Translations under genes and position numbers: made by a program
Shown: positions 6,116-14,571 of the stretch, piece by piece
Numbering within the stretch: position 1 is the first letter of the stretch
Layout: every line of letters starts with the position of its first letter
Assembly: GCF_003057965.1 (NCBI RefSeq)
Contig: NZ_CP020921.1
Span: 436,501-500,500, forward strand
Length of the DNA stretch: 64,000 bases
Source: Thermodesulfobium acidiphilum
GTDB taxonomy: Bacteria > Thermodesulfobiota > Thermodesulfobiia > Thermodesulfobiales > Thermodesulfobiaceae
Reading direction: 5' to 3'
The notes under the pieces: model-generated
Told to the model about the DNA's origin: nothing
Databases searched by the model: none
Seen by the model: only the letters and a program-made list of their open reading frames with translations

Positions 6116-7604
6116 TCTTTTTTGCTAATTCAATAGCTTTTTTTGTATACTCTTCTTTGTTCTCCCAGGAATTTATTGGATTTAGTATTTCTGGTGCGAT
6201 GCCCTCAAGATATTCTGGTATAGTAAGTCCAAAGTATTTGTCTTTTATAAATTTTGAGTTTTCAATTGTTCCTTCGATTATATGTTTTACTATAGTTCTT
6301 GTAGTTTTGATATCTATTCTTTTGCCAATGCCAAATGGCCCACCAATCCAGCCAGTATTTAAGAGGTATATTCTTACACTATGCTCCCTTATTTTCTTTT
6401 CAAGTAATGAGGCATACTCTATTGGTTTTCTTGGCATAAATGGAGCTCCAAAACAAAAAGAGAAGGTAGTCTGTGGTTCAATTATTCCTCTTTCTGTGCC
6501 TGCTAATTTGCTAGTATAACCGCATAAAAAGTAATCCCTGGCATCTTGAGGGCTTAGTTTTGCAACTGGTGGCATAACTCCGAAAGCATCTGCTGTGAGG
6601 AAAATAATGCATTTTGGATGTGGACCGTATAGTTTATCGTGGGCTATGCTAACTGCTTTCATGGGATATGCAGCTCTTGTATTTTCTGTGATAGATGAAT
6701 CTGTGTAATCTGGAGTTCTATCTTTAGTAAGGATTACATTTTCTAATAGACTACCAAATTTGATTGAATTATAGATTATGGGTTCGTTTTCACGAGATAG
6801 ATTAATACACTTAGCATAACAGCCACCTTCAAAATTAAAAATTCCGTTTTCGGACCAGCCGTGTTCATCGTCGCCAATTAACTTTCTTTCTGGGTCGTTA
6901 GATAGGGTAGTTTTTCCTGTACCAGAAAGTCCAAAAAAAAGTGCTACATCGTTGTTTTTTCCAATATTTGCACTGCAATGCATTGGAAGGACTTCCTTTT
7001 CTGGTAGAAAATAATTCATACAGGTAAATATTGCTTTTTTTATTTCTCCGCAATACATACTTCCAGATATTATTATTGTTTTTTCTTTCAGATTAAGAAT
7101 TATTGCTGCATCAGAGTTAGTTTTGTCAGTTTCTGGATCAACAGAAAAACCTGGTAAAACAAACATTGTAAAAGAATTTTTTGCTATTTTGTTTTTGCTA
7201 TTTATAAACAAAAATTTTGAAAAAAGAGCTGAAAAGGCATATTCGCAAAAAATGTGAACGTTAAATTGATAATCTGGATCCGCTCCTACAGAGCCGCTAA
7301 ATTCTAAAATATCTTTATTTTGCATATAAGCCGAAGCTTTTGATTTTATAATTTTGTAGTTCTCTTCTGGTAGAGGTAGGTTTATCTTTCCCCAATCAAC
7401 AGTATCTTTAGTTATATCGTCATAAACTATAAATCTATCGTTTGGGGATCTGCCTGTAAACTTGCCTGTTCTAACACAAAGAGAACCGTCGCTCGATAAT
7501 ACCCCCTCGCCATTTTTTATGGCTAGTTCTATTAGTTCTGGGACGCTAAGGTTTTTTTTAATACTTCTAACATTTTTTGGAATAAAGTTTGACATCGCTT
7601 TCAA
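6084..7604 (-). CDS. pckA: Phosphoenolpyruvate carboxykinase (ATP)
   Basis: A 506-residue cytosolic enzyme catalysing oxaloacetate + ATP = PEP + CO2 + ADP. The family signature is clear: the P-loop GLSGTGKTTLS near residue 225, the metal/nucleotide segment LIGDDEHGW with FNFEGGCYAK, and the downstream ENTRAAYP and GTERG blocks. Length is close to the usual 520-540. The TTG at 7604 is preferred because GGGGTGA lies 4 nt upstream; TTG 7619 would lie upstream of that Shine-Dalgarno. It is divergent from xseA across an 83-bp gap. In an anaerobe it may run in either direction; the sequence does not say which. Confidence 0.95.
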   Translation of the reverse strand: MKAMSNFIPKNVRSIKKNLSVPELIELAIKNGEGVLSSDGSLCVRTGKFTGRSPNDRFIVYDDITKDTVDWGKINLPLPEENYKIIKSKASAYMQNKDILEFSGSVGADPDYQFNVHIFCEYAFSALFSKFLFINSKNKIAKNSFTMFVLPGFSVDPETDKTNSDAAIILNLKEKTIIISGSMYCGEIKKAIFTCMNYFLPEKEVLPMHCSANIGKNNDVALFFGLSGTGKTTLSNDPERKLIGDDEHGWSENGIFNFEGGCYAKCINLSRENEPIIYNSIKFGSLLENVILTKDRTPDYTDSSITENTRAAYPMKAVSIAHDKLYGPHPKCIIFLTADAFGVMPPVAKLSPQDARDYFLCGYTSKLAGTERGIIEPQTTFSFCFGAPFMPRKPIEYASLLEKKIREHSVRIYLLNTGWIGGPFGIGKRIDIKTTRTIVKHIIEGTIENSKFIKDKYFGLTIPEYLEGIAPEILNPINSWENKEEYTKKAIELAKKIENQIKKHKE

Positions 7605-7687
7605 TTCGTCACCCCGCAATTATCTAAATGAACGATTTAATTTTAACACAATTGTTATAAAATTAATAAAAAAAGGTGAGGTTTTTA

Positions 7688-9067
7688 ATGAACAACAATA
7701 AGCCCCTTACTTTATATGAACTTAATCTTATGATACAAAAGGTTATTAAAGACAATTTTGAAAGCGATATACCTTTAATTGCTGAGGTATCAAGAATAAT
7801 TCATAATCCTAGTGGTTTTGTTAGTATTGAACTGATCGAAAAGAAAGATAATCAGATAATTGCCAAAAATCGTGCTTTTATTTGGAGCGATAAGAAATTT
7901 ATAATGGATGTTTTTGAAACGATAGTTGGCGAAAAGCTTTCAGAAGGGATGAAAATTCTTGCGAGGGTAAAGGTTACTTACCATCCATCTTATGGCTTGG
8001 CTTTGAACATTTTTAATATAGATCCATCTTATACTATTGGCGAAATGCAGTTGAAAAAGAACCAGATACTGGCAAAACTTGAGAACGAAGGTTTACTTGA
8101 ATTAAACAAATCTCTTGAACTTCCACTTGTTCCTCAAAATATTGCGCTTATTTCATCTGAAAGTGCAGCTGGGTATGAGGACTTTATTAGACATCTTATT
8201 TATAATGAAAAAGGATATAATTTTAATGTAAAACTATTTTCTTCTGTAATGCAGGGTAAAGACGTTGAAAATTCAATTATAAGCTCTTTGGACGCTATAG
8301 CTGAATACAGAAATTTTGAAGTGGTAGTTATTGTGAGGGGAGGGGGATCGGTAGGAGAGTTAGATTGTTTCAACAGTTATAATCTAGCAAAAAAGATCTC
8401 ACAATTTCCGATCCCGGTTCTTGTAGGAATTGGGCACGATAGAGATAAAACAGTTTTAGATTACGTTGCTTATGAAGGATTTAAAAATCCTACTGCTGTA
8501 GCACATTTTTTGATAAACAGAGTAGAAGCCTTTGAAAACCAACTTAAAGATAAGTTATATAAAATATTTAGTTTAAGTTCTGAAAAAATAGACAGAGAAA
8601 TAAAAACTGTAGAAAGAGTATCTATCAGGATCAAAGAAAAAATACTTGAAAATTTGAACACCTCAAAATCAAATATTAACTATATAGGTAATAGGATCTT
8701 TCCTGATTTTTTAAGAAGAATTGATTTGGAAAAAAGAAAGTCTGACAAAATTCTTTTCAATATCTTTTCAAGACTAAAAGAAAGAGTAGGGGACGAGTAT
8801 TCATTTTTGCAAGGAAAGGAATACGAATTAAAAAGTAAAGTCATATCAGTATTTCAAGAAAATAAAAATTTTGTTGCAAATCTTGAAAGAGAAATAAGAT
8901 TAAAGGACCCCAGAGAAATCTTGAAAAGAGGTTTTTCTATTACAACTTTACAAGGAAAGGTAATTAAAAATTATGAAGATGTTGCAGAAGGCTCAAGTAT
9001 TTTGACACATTTTTTTAACTTTGATCTTTTTAGCGTAGTAGAAAGGAAGGTAAAAACTAATGAATGA
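7688..9067 (+). CDS. xseA: Exodeoxyribonuclease VII large subunit
   Basis: A 459-residue catalytic subunit of exonuclease VII, which degrades single-stranded DNA to oligonucleotides. It has an N-terminal OB fold (about 1-100), then the XseA core with RGGGSVGELDCFNSYNLAKKI and PVLVGIGHDRDKTVLDYVA, the conserved catalytic-domain blocks. A long helical region in the C-terminal half should bind small subunits. ATG 7688 is chosen because AAAAGGTGAG (7672-7681) precedes it; the in-frame GTG at 7676 is part of that site. Overlaps xseB by 8 nt. Confidence 0.95.
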   Translation: MNNNKPLTLYELNLMIQKVIKDNFESDIPLIAEVSRIIHNPSGFVSIELIEKKDNQIIAKNRAFIWSDKKFIMDVFETIVGEKLSEGMKILARVKVTYHPSYGLALNIFNIDPSYTIGEMQLKKNQILAKLENEGLLELNKSLELPLVPQNIALISSESAAGYEDFIRHLIYNEKGYNFNVKLFSSVMQGKDVENSIISSLDAIAEYRNFEVVVIVRGGGSVGELDCFNSYNLAKKISQFPIPVLVGIGHDRDKTVLDYVAYEGFKNPTAVAHFLINRVEAFENQLKDKLYKIFSLSSEKIDREIKTVERVSIRIKEKILENLNTSKSNINYIGNRIFPDFLRRIDLEKRKSDKILFNIFSRLKERVGDEYSFLQGKEYELKSKVISVFQENKNFVANLEREIRLKDPREILKRGFSITTLQGKVIKNYEDVAEGSSILTHFFNFDLFSVVERKVKTNE

Positions 9068-9257
9068 AGAAATAAGTTACAAAGAAGCTTTAGATGAATT
9101 AAATTCTATTGTCCAAAAGATTGAATCCGACGAAATTGATATGGATGAGCTCTCTAATATTGTGAAAAGGGCATTGTTTTTAGTAAATCTTTGTAAAAGC
9201 AAGTTAAAGAAAACAGAAGATGAGCTACAAAGCATGTTCAATGAGCTAAACTCTTAA
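9060..9257 (+). CDS. xseB: Exodeoxyribonuclease VII small subunit
   Basis: A 65-residue, acidic, all-helical protein (SYKEALDELNSIVQKIES... with LVNLCKSKLK), matching the XseB family in length and pattern. Several copies decorate the XseA helices. Translationally coupled to xseA by an 8-nt overlap. Confidence 0.95.
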   Translation: MNEEISYKEALDELNSIVQKIESDEIDMDELSNIVKRALFLVNLCKSKLKKTEDELQSMFNELNS

Positions 9258-9367
9258 TGGTTATATAAAAAAAGTTTTTTAATATATAAATACTTATTAA
9301 ATTCAATCCTGTTTTTTTGTGATAGTATCAATGATGACCTGGATTTAATCTTTAAGAAAGGGGGTTG

Positions 9368-9396
9368 TTGAATTTAGATATAAATTTTGTTATACT
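9368..9396 (+). promoter_or_regulatory. Promoter of ppaC
   Basis: TTGAAT (9368-9373), a 17-bp spacer and TATACT (9391-9396). The 180-bp gap before it ends the xse operon, and the ppaC ribosome-binding site AGGGGG follows at 9421-9426. The rest of the gap (9258-9367) shows nothing recognisable. Confidence 0.55.
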
Positions 9397-9437
9397 ATCC
9401 ATAAGTCAAAATTATATATTAAGGGGGTATTTTCTTA

Positions 9438-10340
9438 ATGTCAGATGTTTATGTAGTTGGTCACAAGGCACCAGACACCGACAGCGTTTGCTCTGCTATT
9501 GTTTATGCTGAATTGAAAGGTTATAATAGCGCAAGAGCAGGCGAGCTAAACGATGAGACAAAGTTTGTTTTAAACAAGTTTGGATTTAAAGAACCCGAAT
9601 TACTTGAAAACGTTGAGGGGAAAAAGCTCGTACTGGTAGATCACAATGAAGCTTCACAAAGAGTTTGTGGCGAAGATTCATCGATGGTTATAGAAATAAT
9701 CGACCATCACAAGTTTAATTTTGTAAATAACACTCCAATTTACATTTTGAATGAACCCCTTGGTTCAACCTGTACAATTTTGGCCAAGCATTATATGGAC
9801 AAGATTAAGGATAAACCCAAATTGGCAGGTCTTTTGTTGAGTGCGCTTCTTTCTGACACCGTTATTTTTAAGTCTCCAACAACTACAGAAGAGGATAAAA
9901 AGATTGCTCAAGAGCTTGCAAAGATTGCAGGTATAGATGACATCAATGCTTTTGGTATAGAGATAAAGAAAGTACAAGGCAGCATTATTGGCAAGCCAAT
10001 TGATAGTGTAGTTAAGAAAGACTATAAAGACTTTGATTTTGGTGGCAAGAAGGTTGGTATTGGCCAAACTGAAATCCTTGATATTAATGAAGCTTATGAC
10101 AGAAAAAATGAGATAATCAAGTTTATAGAAGAATTAAAGAATTCTGGTGGATATGCAATGGTAGCCTTTGCCGCAACAGATATTATGAAAGAGGGATCAG
10201 AGTTATTCTTTGCTGGTGATCCTGGTATAATTGAAAAGGCCTTTGGGAAGAAACCAGAAGGAAATTCTTTGTGGCTTCCTGGAGTTATGTCGAGAAAGAA
10301 ACAAATTGCACCGCCTCTGGAGAAGGCTTTTAAATCGTAA
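9438..10340 (+). CDS. ppaC: Manganese-dependent inorganic pyrophosphatase (DHH family)
   Basis: A 300-residue family II pyrophosphatase, hydrolysing PPi to phosphate in the cytosol. Metal ligands are visible in the expected places: GHKAPDTDS (H9, D13, D15), VDHNE (D68) and the DHH signature IIDHHK (89-91). The C-terminal DHHA2 domain contains the substrate-binding RKKQIAPPL. No CBS insertion is present, so it should not be adenine-nucleotide regulated. Monocistronic: own promoter and a strong terminator. Confidence 0.95.
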   Translation: MSDVYVVGHKAPDTDSVCSAIVYAELKGYNSARAGELNDETKFVLNKFGFKEPELLENVEGKKLVLVDHNEASQRVCGEDSSMVIEIIDHHKFNFVNNTPIYILNEPLGSTCTILAKHYMDKIKDKPKLAGLLLSALLSDTVIFKSPTTTEEDKKIAQELAKIAGIDDINAFGIEIKKVQGSIIGKPIDSVVKKDYKDFDFGGKKVGIGQTEILDINEAYDRKNEIIKFIEELKNSGGYAMVAFAATDIMKEGSELFFAGDPGIIEKAFGKKPEGNSLWLPGVMSRKKQIAPPLEKAFKS

Positions 10341-10362
10341 TTTAAGGATTATAAAAATATTT

Positions 10363-10398
10363 CCCCCTCACCTTTTTGAGGGGGTTTTATTTTTTTTT
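10363..10398 (+). terminator. Rho-independent terminator of ppaC
   Basis: CCCCCTCA (10363-10370) pairs with TGAGGGGG (10377-10384) around a 6-nt loop and is followed by a long T-rich tract. Confidence 0.9.
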
Positions 10399-10408
10399 CT
10401 TATATTTT

Positions 10409-10417
10409 TGCTATAAT
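10409..10417 (+). promoter_or_regulatory. Extended -10 promoter of the parvulin gene
   Basis: TGC directly precedes TATAAT (10412-10417), the extended -10 form, between the ppaC terminator and the GAGGAGGTAA ribosome-binding site of the next gene. No clear -35 is seen because that position is the terminator T-tract. Confidence 0.4.
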
Positions 10418-10449
10418 TAATGCAAATTTTTGAGGAGGTAATAAATTAA

Positions 10450-11688
10450 TTGTTATCAATTAGAAAATTGTTTTCAATCAGAAAGAAGAAAGAAAGTAGC
10501 AATTTAGAACAAAAAAGCTTACAAAATGAGAAGAAGGACAAAAGGTTTAGGTTTGGGTTTGGTTTTCTAAAGAACATAAAATTTTGGTTGGGCGTGTTGG
10601 TTGTCGTTTTGGTTGTTTCAGGTGCATATACACTGTTTGAATTTCAACCTGTTGCAACTGTTAATGGTGAACCAATAAGAAGATATGAATATGAAAAGAC
10701 ATTAGGTGATGCTGTTAGTTATTATGAGCAATATGGAATAAATCTTTATGATCCTAAGGAAGCTTCTTTTTTCCTCGAGTTAAAAAAACAAGTATTAAAT
10801 CACATGATAGATAATAAGATAATTACTCAAGAAGCCAAAAAAGAAAATATAAAAATTACTCCTTCTGAAGTGGATGCAAGAATTGATGAAATAAAGAAAA
10901 GCTTTCCATCAGAAAAGGATTTTTTTGAAGCTTTAGCTAAACAAAAGATATCAATGGGCGAGTTAAGAAATATTATTGAACAGCAACTGACAGCTGAAGC
11001 TCTATTTAAGAAATTAACTTCTAATGTAACTATATCAGAAGCTGAGGTGAAAGCCTATTATGAAGAACACAAAAAGGAGTTTGTACAGCCAGAACAAATC
11101 CACTTGAGACATATTTTAGTCAAAACAGAGCAAGAAGCTAATTATATTTACGAACAGCTTAAGCAGGGAAAGGATTTTGCTACCCTTGCAAAAGAGTATT
11201 CAATTGATACGCCTACAAAGGATAAGGGGGGAGATCTTGGTTGGATCTCAAAAGCAAGTCTGGTTCCTGATCTAGCTAAGGCAGCAGATGAACTAAAGGA
11301 TAACGAATTTTCTAAACCAATAAAAAGTCCTTTTGGATATCATATAATTGAAAAACTTGGCACCAGACCATCAAAAGAACTCTCGTTTGATGAGGTTAAA
11401 AATACTTTAACTGCTCAACTTCTCAGAAATAAACAGGCTCAGAGTTTGGAGAAGTGGTTTAAGGAGAAGAAAGAGCAATCAAAGATTACTCCTGATCCAA
11501 TTGTTGCGCCTATGGATAATCCAGTTATAACAGCCTGGGAGAGGTTTAAGTTTTGGTTAGTTTCTTTGTTAAATAAAACAAGAGAGGGTAAACCAATCCA
11601 GGGGCCACAACCAACTACGAATCCTAATACGAATTCTCAGGGTGAGAGTCAAGGTTCGCAAAGTCAACAAAACTCTCAGAGCAAATAA
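10450..11688 (+). CDS. Membrane-anchored SurA/PrsA-like peptidyl-prolyl isomerase (foldase)
   Basis: A 412-residue extracytoplasmic chaperone. An N-terminal anchor helix (about 36-58) follows a basic cytoplasmic stretch. A SurA-N-like helical domain (about 70-205) comes next, then a parvulin rotamase domain (about 215-310) with HLRHILVKTE, GGDLGWIS and FGYHIIEKLG. The tail after about 370 is low-complexity Gln/Asn/Ser and probably disordered. It is likely to fold exported proteins at the membrane surface. TTG start, with GAGGAGGTAA at 10432-10441. Confidence 0.9.
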   Translation: MLSIRKLFSIRKKKESSNLEQKSLQNEKKDKRFRFGFGFLKNIKFWLGVLVVVLVVSGAYTLFEFQPVATVNGEPIRRYEYEKTLGDAVSYYEQYGINLYDPKEASFFLELKKQVLNHMIDNKIITQEAKKENIKITPSEVDARIDEIKKSFPSEKDFFEALAKQKISMGELRNIIEQQLTAEALFKKLTSNVTISEAEVKAYYEEHKKEFVQPEQIHLRHILVKTEQEANYIYEQLKQGKDFATLAKEYSIDTPTKDKGGDLGWISKASLVPDLAKAADELKDNEFSKPIKSPFGYHIIEKLGTRPSKELSFDEVKNTLTAQLLRNKQAQSLEKWFKEKKEQSKITPDPIVAPMDNPVITAWERFKFWLVSLLNKTREGKPIQGPQPTTNPNTNSQGESQGSQSQQNSQSK

Positions 11689-11698
11689 AAGTAAAAAT

Positions 11699-12502
11699 AT
11701 GGACGATTTCTTGTCTAAAGATCGTTATAATTTTTCTGATTTAGTCGAAATAGTAAAAATTCTTCGATCAGAGAAGGGATGTCCTTGGGACAAAAAACAA
11801 ACACACGAAAGTATAAAATCGAACTTAATTGAAGAAGCTTATGAAGTAATAGATGCAATTGATAAGAAGAATATCTCTTCTTTAAGAGAAGAGCTAGGAG
11901 ATTTGCTTTTACAGGTGGTTTTTCATTCACAGATGGAAGCTGAGAAGAAGGCTTTTGACATCTATGACGTTATAGACTCTTTGGTAAAAAAATTAATTTA
12001 CAGACATCCACACGTTTTTGGAGATGTCTGTGTGAAAGATTCTGATGAAGTATTAAAAAGATGGGAAAATTTAAAACTAAAGTCTAATAATAACGCATTT
12101 GAAGAAAGTATTTTTTCTGGCTTTACCACAGCTCTTCCAGCTCTCATACTAGCTTACAAGGCTCAAAGGAGAGCTAAAAATGTTGGTTTCGATTGGGATA
12201 ATTATGATGATATTGTGGAAAAGATCAAAGAAGAAATTGATGAATTTAAAAGTACTGTGAATTCCAATAATAGAGATAAAATGATAGATGAAATGGGAGA
12301 TATTCTTTTTAGCGTGGTAAATTTGGCTAGGTTTTTTAATATATATCCAGAAGACGCATTGAGGCTTTCTACTTTGAAGTTTATAAAAAGGTTTGTCTTG
12401 ATGGAAAGGATTATAAGAGATGATAATTTGAAGATTTCAGATCTTGATATTGAAAAGCTAGATTTTTATTGGGAAAAAGCAAAAGAATTTGAGACTGGAT
12501 AA
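11699..12502 (+). CDS. mazG: MazG nucleoside triphosphate pyrophosphohydrolase
   Basis: A 267-residue house-cleaning enzyme that hydrolyses (d)NTPs to NMP and PPi. Two MazG domains are visible. The N-terminal one has LRSEKGCPWDKKQTH and EEAYEVIDAI...LREELGDLLLQVVFHS (the EExxE...ExxD metal site). The C-terminal one has KEEIDEF...DEMGDILFSVVNLARF. ATG 11699 lies just after the foldase stop, without a strong ribosome-binding site; the longer frame from 11642 is unlikely. It heads a mazG-rqcP-divIC-S1 cluster in the order familiar from Bacillus. Confidence 0.93.
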   Translation: MDDFLSKDRYNFSDLVEIVKILRSEKGCPWDKKQTHESIKSNLIEEAYEVIDAIDKKNISSLREELGDLLLQVVFHSQMEAEKKAFDIYDVIDSLVKKLIYRHPHVFGDVCVKDSDEVLKRWENLKLKSNNNAFEESIFSGFTTALPALILAYKAQRRAKNVGFDWDNYDDIVEKIKEEIDEFKSTVNSNNRDKMIDEMGDILFSVVNLARFFNIYPEDALRLSTLKFIKRFVLMERIIRDDNLKISDLDIEKLDFYWEKAKEFETG

Positions 12503-12713
12503 GTGGCTTAAAATAACAGGTTTGATAAAGAGAAGAACAATAGCTAAAGAAATGTGTGAGTGTGGATTTGTTCTGGTTAATGGAAGGGTTGCGAAGCCAG
12601 ATTATAGCGTAAAGGTAGGAGATAGAATTGAAATCGTTTCCCCAAAGTTAATAACTGTAATTGTTGAAGATGAATTACCAAAAAGAGGTATCGGATACAA
12701 GATTTCGACCTAG
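12489..12713 (+). CDS. rqcP: S4-domain RNA-binding protein (RqcP/YabO-like)
   Basis: A 74-residue stand-alone S4 domain beginning MRLDKWLKITGLIKRRTIAKE with VNGRVAKPDYSVKVGD, the RqcP/HslR pattern. RqcP works with RqcH in ribosome-associated quality control, binding 50S-peptidyl-tRNA complexes. TTG start overlapping mazG by 14 nt. Position between mazG and divIC supports RqcP over other small S4 proteins. Confidence 0.85.
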   Translation: MRLDKWLKITGLIKRRTIAKEMCECGFVLVNGRVAKPDYSVKVGDRIEIVSPKLITVIVEDELPKRGIGYKIST

Positions 12714-13011
12714 ATCAAGGCCCAATAAATATGGGCCTATAAGGACTTTGTGGTTTTTTATATTAATAATTCTTTTGGTTATACTAACTTTGTGGGTTAT
12801 AGATGGATTAAATAAAGTTGCTATTTTAAACAAAGAAAAGGCATCTTTATTGGAGAAGAAGAAAAGACTAGAAAGTGAAATAAATGTTCTTAATAGAAGA
12901 AGTGAACTATTTAACGATCCGGTATGGTTGGATTTTTATTTGAGGAAGAACTATTCTTTTTTGCATAAAGACGAAAAACTTATAATTATAAAAAAAGATG
13001 GAGGTAGTTAA
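12670..13011 (+). CDS. divIC: FtsB/DivIC-family septum protein
   Basis: A protein of about 113 residues with a basic N-terminus, one transmembrane helix (about 25-48), then a short coiled coil (LNKEKASLLEKKKRLESEIN) and a C-terminal extracytoplasmic tail. This is the layout of FtsB/DivIC, which bridges FtsL and DivIB/FtsQ in the divisome. The start is uncertain: ATG 12670 (chosen) and TTG 12661/12664 all lie inside the rqcP frame, and no later start exists. Identity rests on topology and gene order. Confidence 0.75.
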   Translation: MNYQKEVSDTRFRPRSRPNKYGPIRTLWFFILIILLVILTLWVIDGLNKVAILNKEKASLLEKKKRLESEINVLNRRSELFNDPVWLDFYLRKNYSFLHKDEKLIIIKKDGGS

Positions 13012-13017
13012 GACTTT

Positions 13018-13359
13018 ATGGTTCATATCATGCCCGGGGAATTTTATGAGGGTGTAGTAATTGGAACGGCAAAATTTGGAGCTTTTGTTGAACTTCCCTC
13101 AGGTGAGATAGGTCTTGTACACATTTCAGAGGTATCAGATGATTATGTAAAAGACGTTGATACGGTAATAAAAAAGGGTGACAAAATAAGAGTAAAGGTA
13201 TTATCTATTAAAAACGATGGTAAAATTGAACTTTCGATCAAACAAGCTACAATAAGTTTTGAAGACAAGATGAATATCTTTAAAAAACAAAGTGAAGAAA
13301 GACTTCTTGATTTAAAAAGAAGTTTGGAGCCAAAACGTAAGGGAAAAAGGCAAAAATAG
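13018..13359 (+). CDS. S1-domain RNA-binding protein (YabR-like)
   Basis: A 113-residue protein with a single S1 domain (about 5-78: GVVIGTAKFGAFVELPSGEIGLVHISEVSDDYV...KGDKIRVKVLSI) and a basic, Lys/Arg-rich tail. It sits where Bacillus has yabR, downstream of divIC. S1 proteins of this type bind RNA or polysomes; the specific role is unknown. GGAGGTAG precedes the ATG by about 10 nt. Confidence 0.85.
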   Translation: MVHIMPGEFYEGVVIGTAKFGAFVELPSGEIGLVHISEVSDDYVKDVDTVIKKGDKIRVKVLSIKNDGKIELSIKQATISFEDKMNIFKKQSEERLLDLKRSLEPKRKGKRQK

Positions 13360-13368
13360 GAGGTTATT

Positions 13369-14571
13369 GTGAAGAAAAAGGTAGTATTAGCTTATTCTGG
13401 CGGATTAGACACATCTGTAGCCATAAAGTGGCTACAGGAAAAATATGACTCTGAAGTTATAACCCTTACTGTAGATATTGGACAGGGAGAGGAAATTGAA
13501 CCAATTGTTGAGAAGGCAAGAAATGTTGGTGCAATAAAAGCAATTGCTTTAGATTTAAGGCGTGAATTTTTAACTGATTATGCATTTAAGGCGCTTAAAG
13601 CTAACTGTACTTATGAATACAATTATCATCTTTCTGCAGCTCTTTCCAGGCCGCTAATTGCATCTTATCTTGTAAAGCTTGCTAAGGAAAACAATGCTTC
13701 GGCAGTATCCCATGGTTGTACCGCAAAAGGAAACGATCAGGTAAGGTTTGATCTGACAATAAAGACTCTTAAAGAAGATCTTGCAATATGGGCACCAATG
13801 AGAGAATGGGTTATGACAAGAGAAGAAGAGATTGATTATGCTCAAAAAAACAATATACCGGTCCCAGTTGGTAGAAAAAGCCCCTTTTCAATCGATTTGA
13901 ATTTGTGGGGCAGGAGTATAGAGGCAGGTCCAATAGAAGATATTGAAAAGGAGCCACCTGAGGAAGCATTTCAACTTGTCGTGTCGCCTGAAAAGGCACC
14001 TGACAAACCAGAATACGTTGAAATTGAGTTTGAAAATAATGTTCCAGTAGGACTTAACTCTAACAGGATGAATCCAGAAGATCTTGTGGAGAGACTGAAT
14101 AAAATTGCAGGTTCTCATGGGATTGGTCGTTCTGATATGGTTGAAAATAGATTGGTTGGCATAAAAACGAGAGAAGTTTATGAGGCTCCTGCTGCTACAG
14201 TTCTGGTAAAGGCACACAGAGATCTGGAATCTCTTGTTTTGCCAAGAGACCTGTTTCACTTTAAATCTTTAATAGACGAAAAGTATTCTTGTCTGATATA
14301 TGATGGCCTCTGGTTTTCACCCTTGAAGAAAGCTCTTGATTCCTTTATAGACTCTTTTAGCGAAAGGATTACAGGAAAGATAAAGATAAAGCTCTTTAAA
14401 GGAAGTTTGACTGTGGTTAGCAGAAGTTCTCCTTTTAGCATGTATCAACAAGATCTGGCAACTTACGGTCAAAATGACTCCTTTTTGCACAACAGCGCAG
14501 TGGGCTTTATAGATATATTTAGTTTGCCAAATAGGGTTTATCATAGGGTAGGACATGGGAAAAAGTTTTAG
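13369..14571 (+). CDS. argG: Argininosuccinate synthase
   Basis: A 400-residue cytosolic enzyme joining citrulline and aspartate with ATP in arginine synthesis. The PP-loop AYSGGLDTSV (8-17) is intact, as are VSHGCTAKGNDQVRF and the SPFSIDLNLWGRSIEAG block. Length is normal. GTG start 6 nt after AGGAGG. It overlaps argH by 17 nt, so the last two arginine steps form one transcription unit. It follows the S1 gene by 9 nt. Confidence 0.97.
   Translation: MKKKVVLAYSGGLDTSVAIKWLQEKYDSEVITLTVDIGQGEEIEPIVEKARNVGAIKAIALDLRREFLTDYAFKALKANCTYEYNYHLSAALSRPLIASYLVKLAKENNASAVSHGCTAKGNDQVRFDLTIKTLKEDLAIWAPMREWVMTREEEIDYAQKNNIPVPVGRKSPFSIDLNLWGRSIEAGPIEDIEKEPPEEAFQLVVSPEKAPDKPEYVEIEFENNVPVGLNSNRMNPEDLVERLNKIAGSHGIGRSDMVENRLVGIKTREVYEAPAATVLVKAHRDLESLVLPRDLFHFKSLIDEKYSCLIYDGLWFSPLKKALDSFIDSFSERITGKIKIKLFKGSLTVVSRSSPFSMYQQDLATYGQNDSFLHNSAVGFIDIFSLPNRVYHRVGHGKKF

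Noticed and set aside
9258-9300. AAAAAAAG-TTTTTT as a terminator for xseAB
   Set aside because: A pure A/T stem without a stable G+C core; not convincing.
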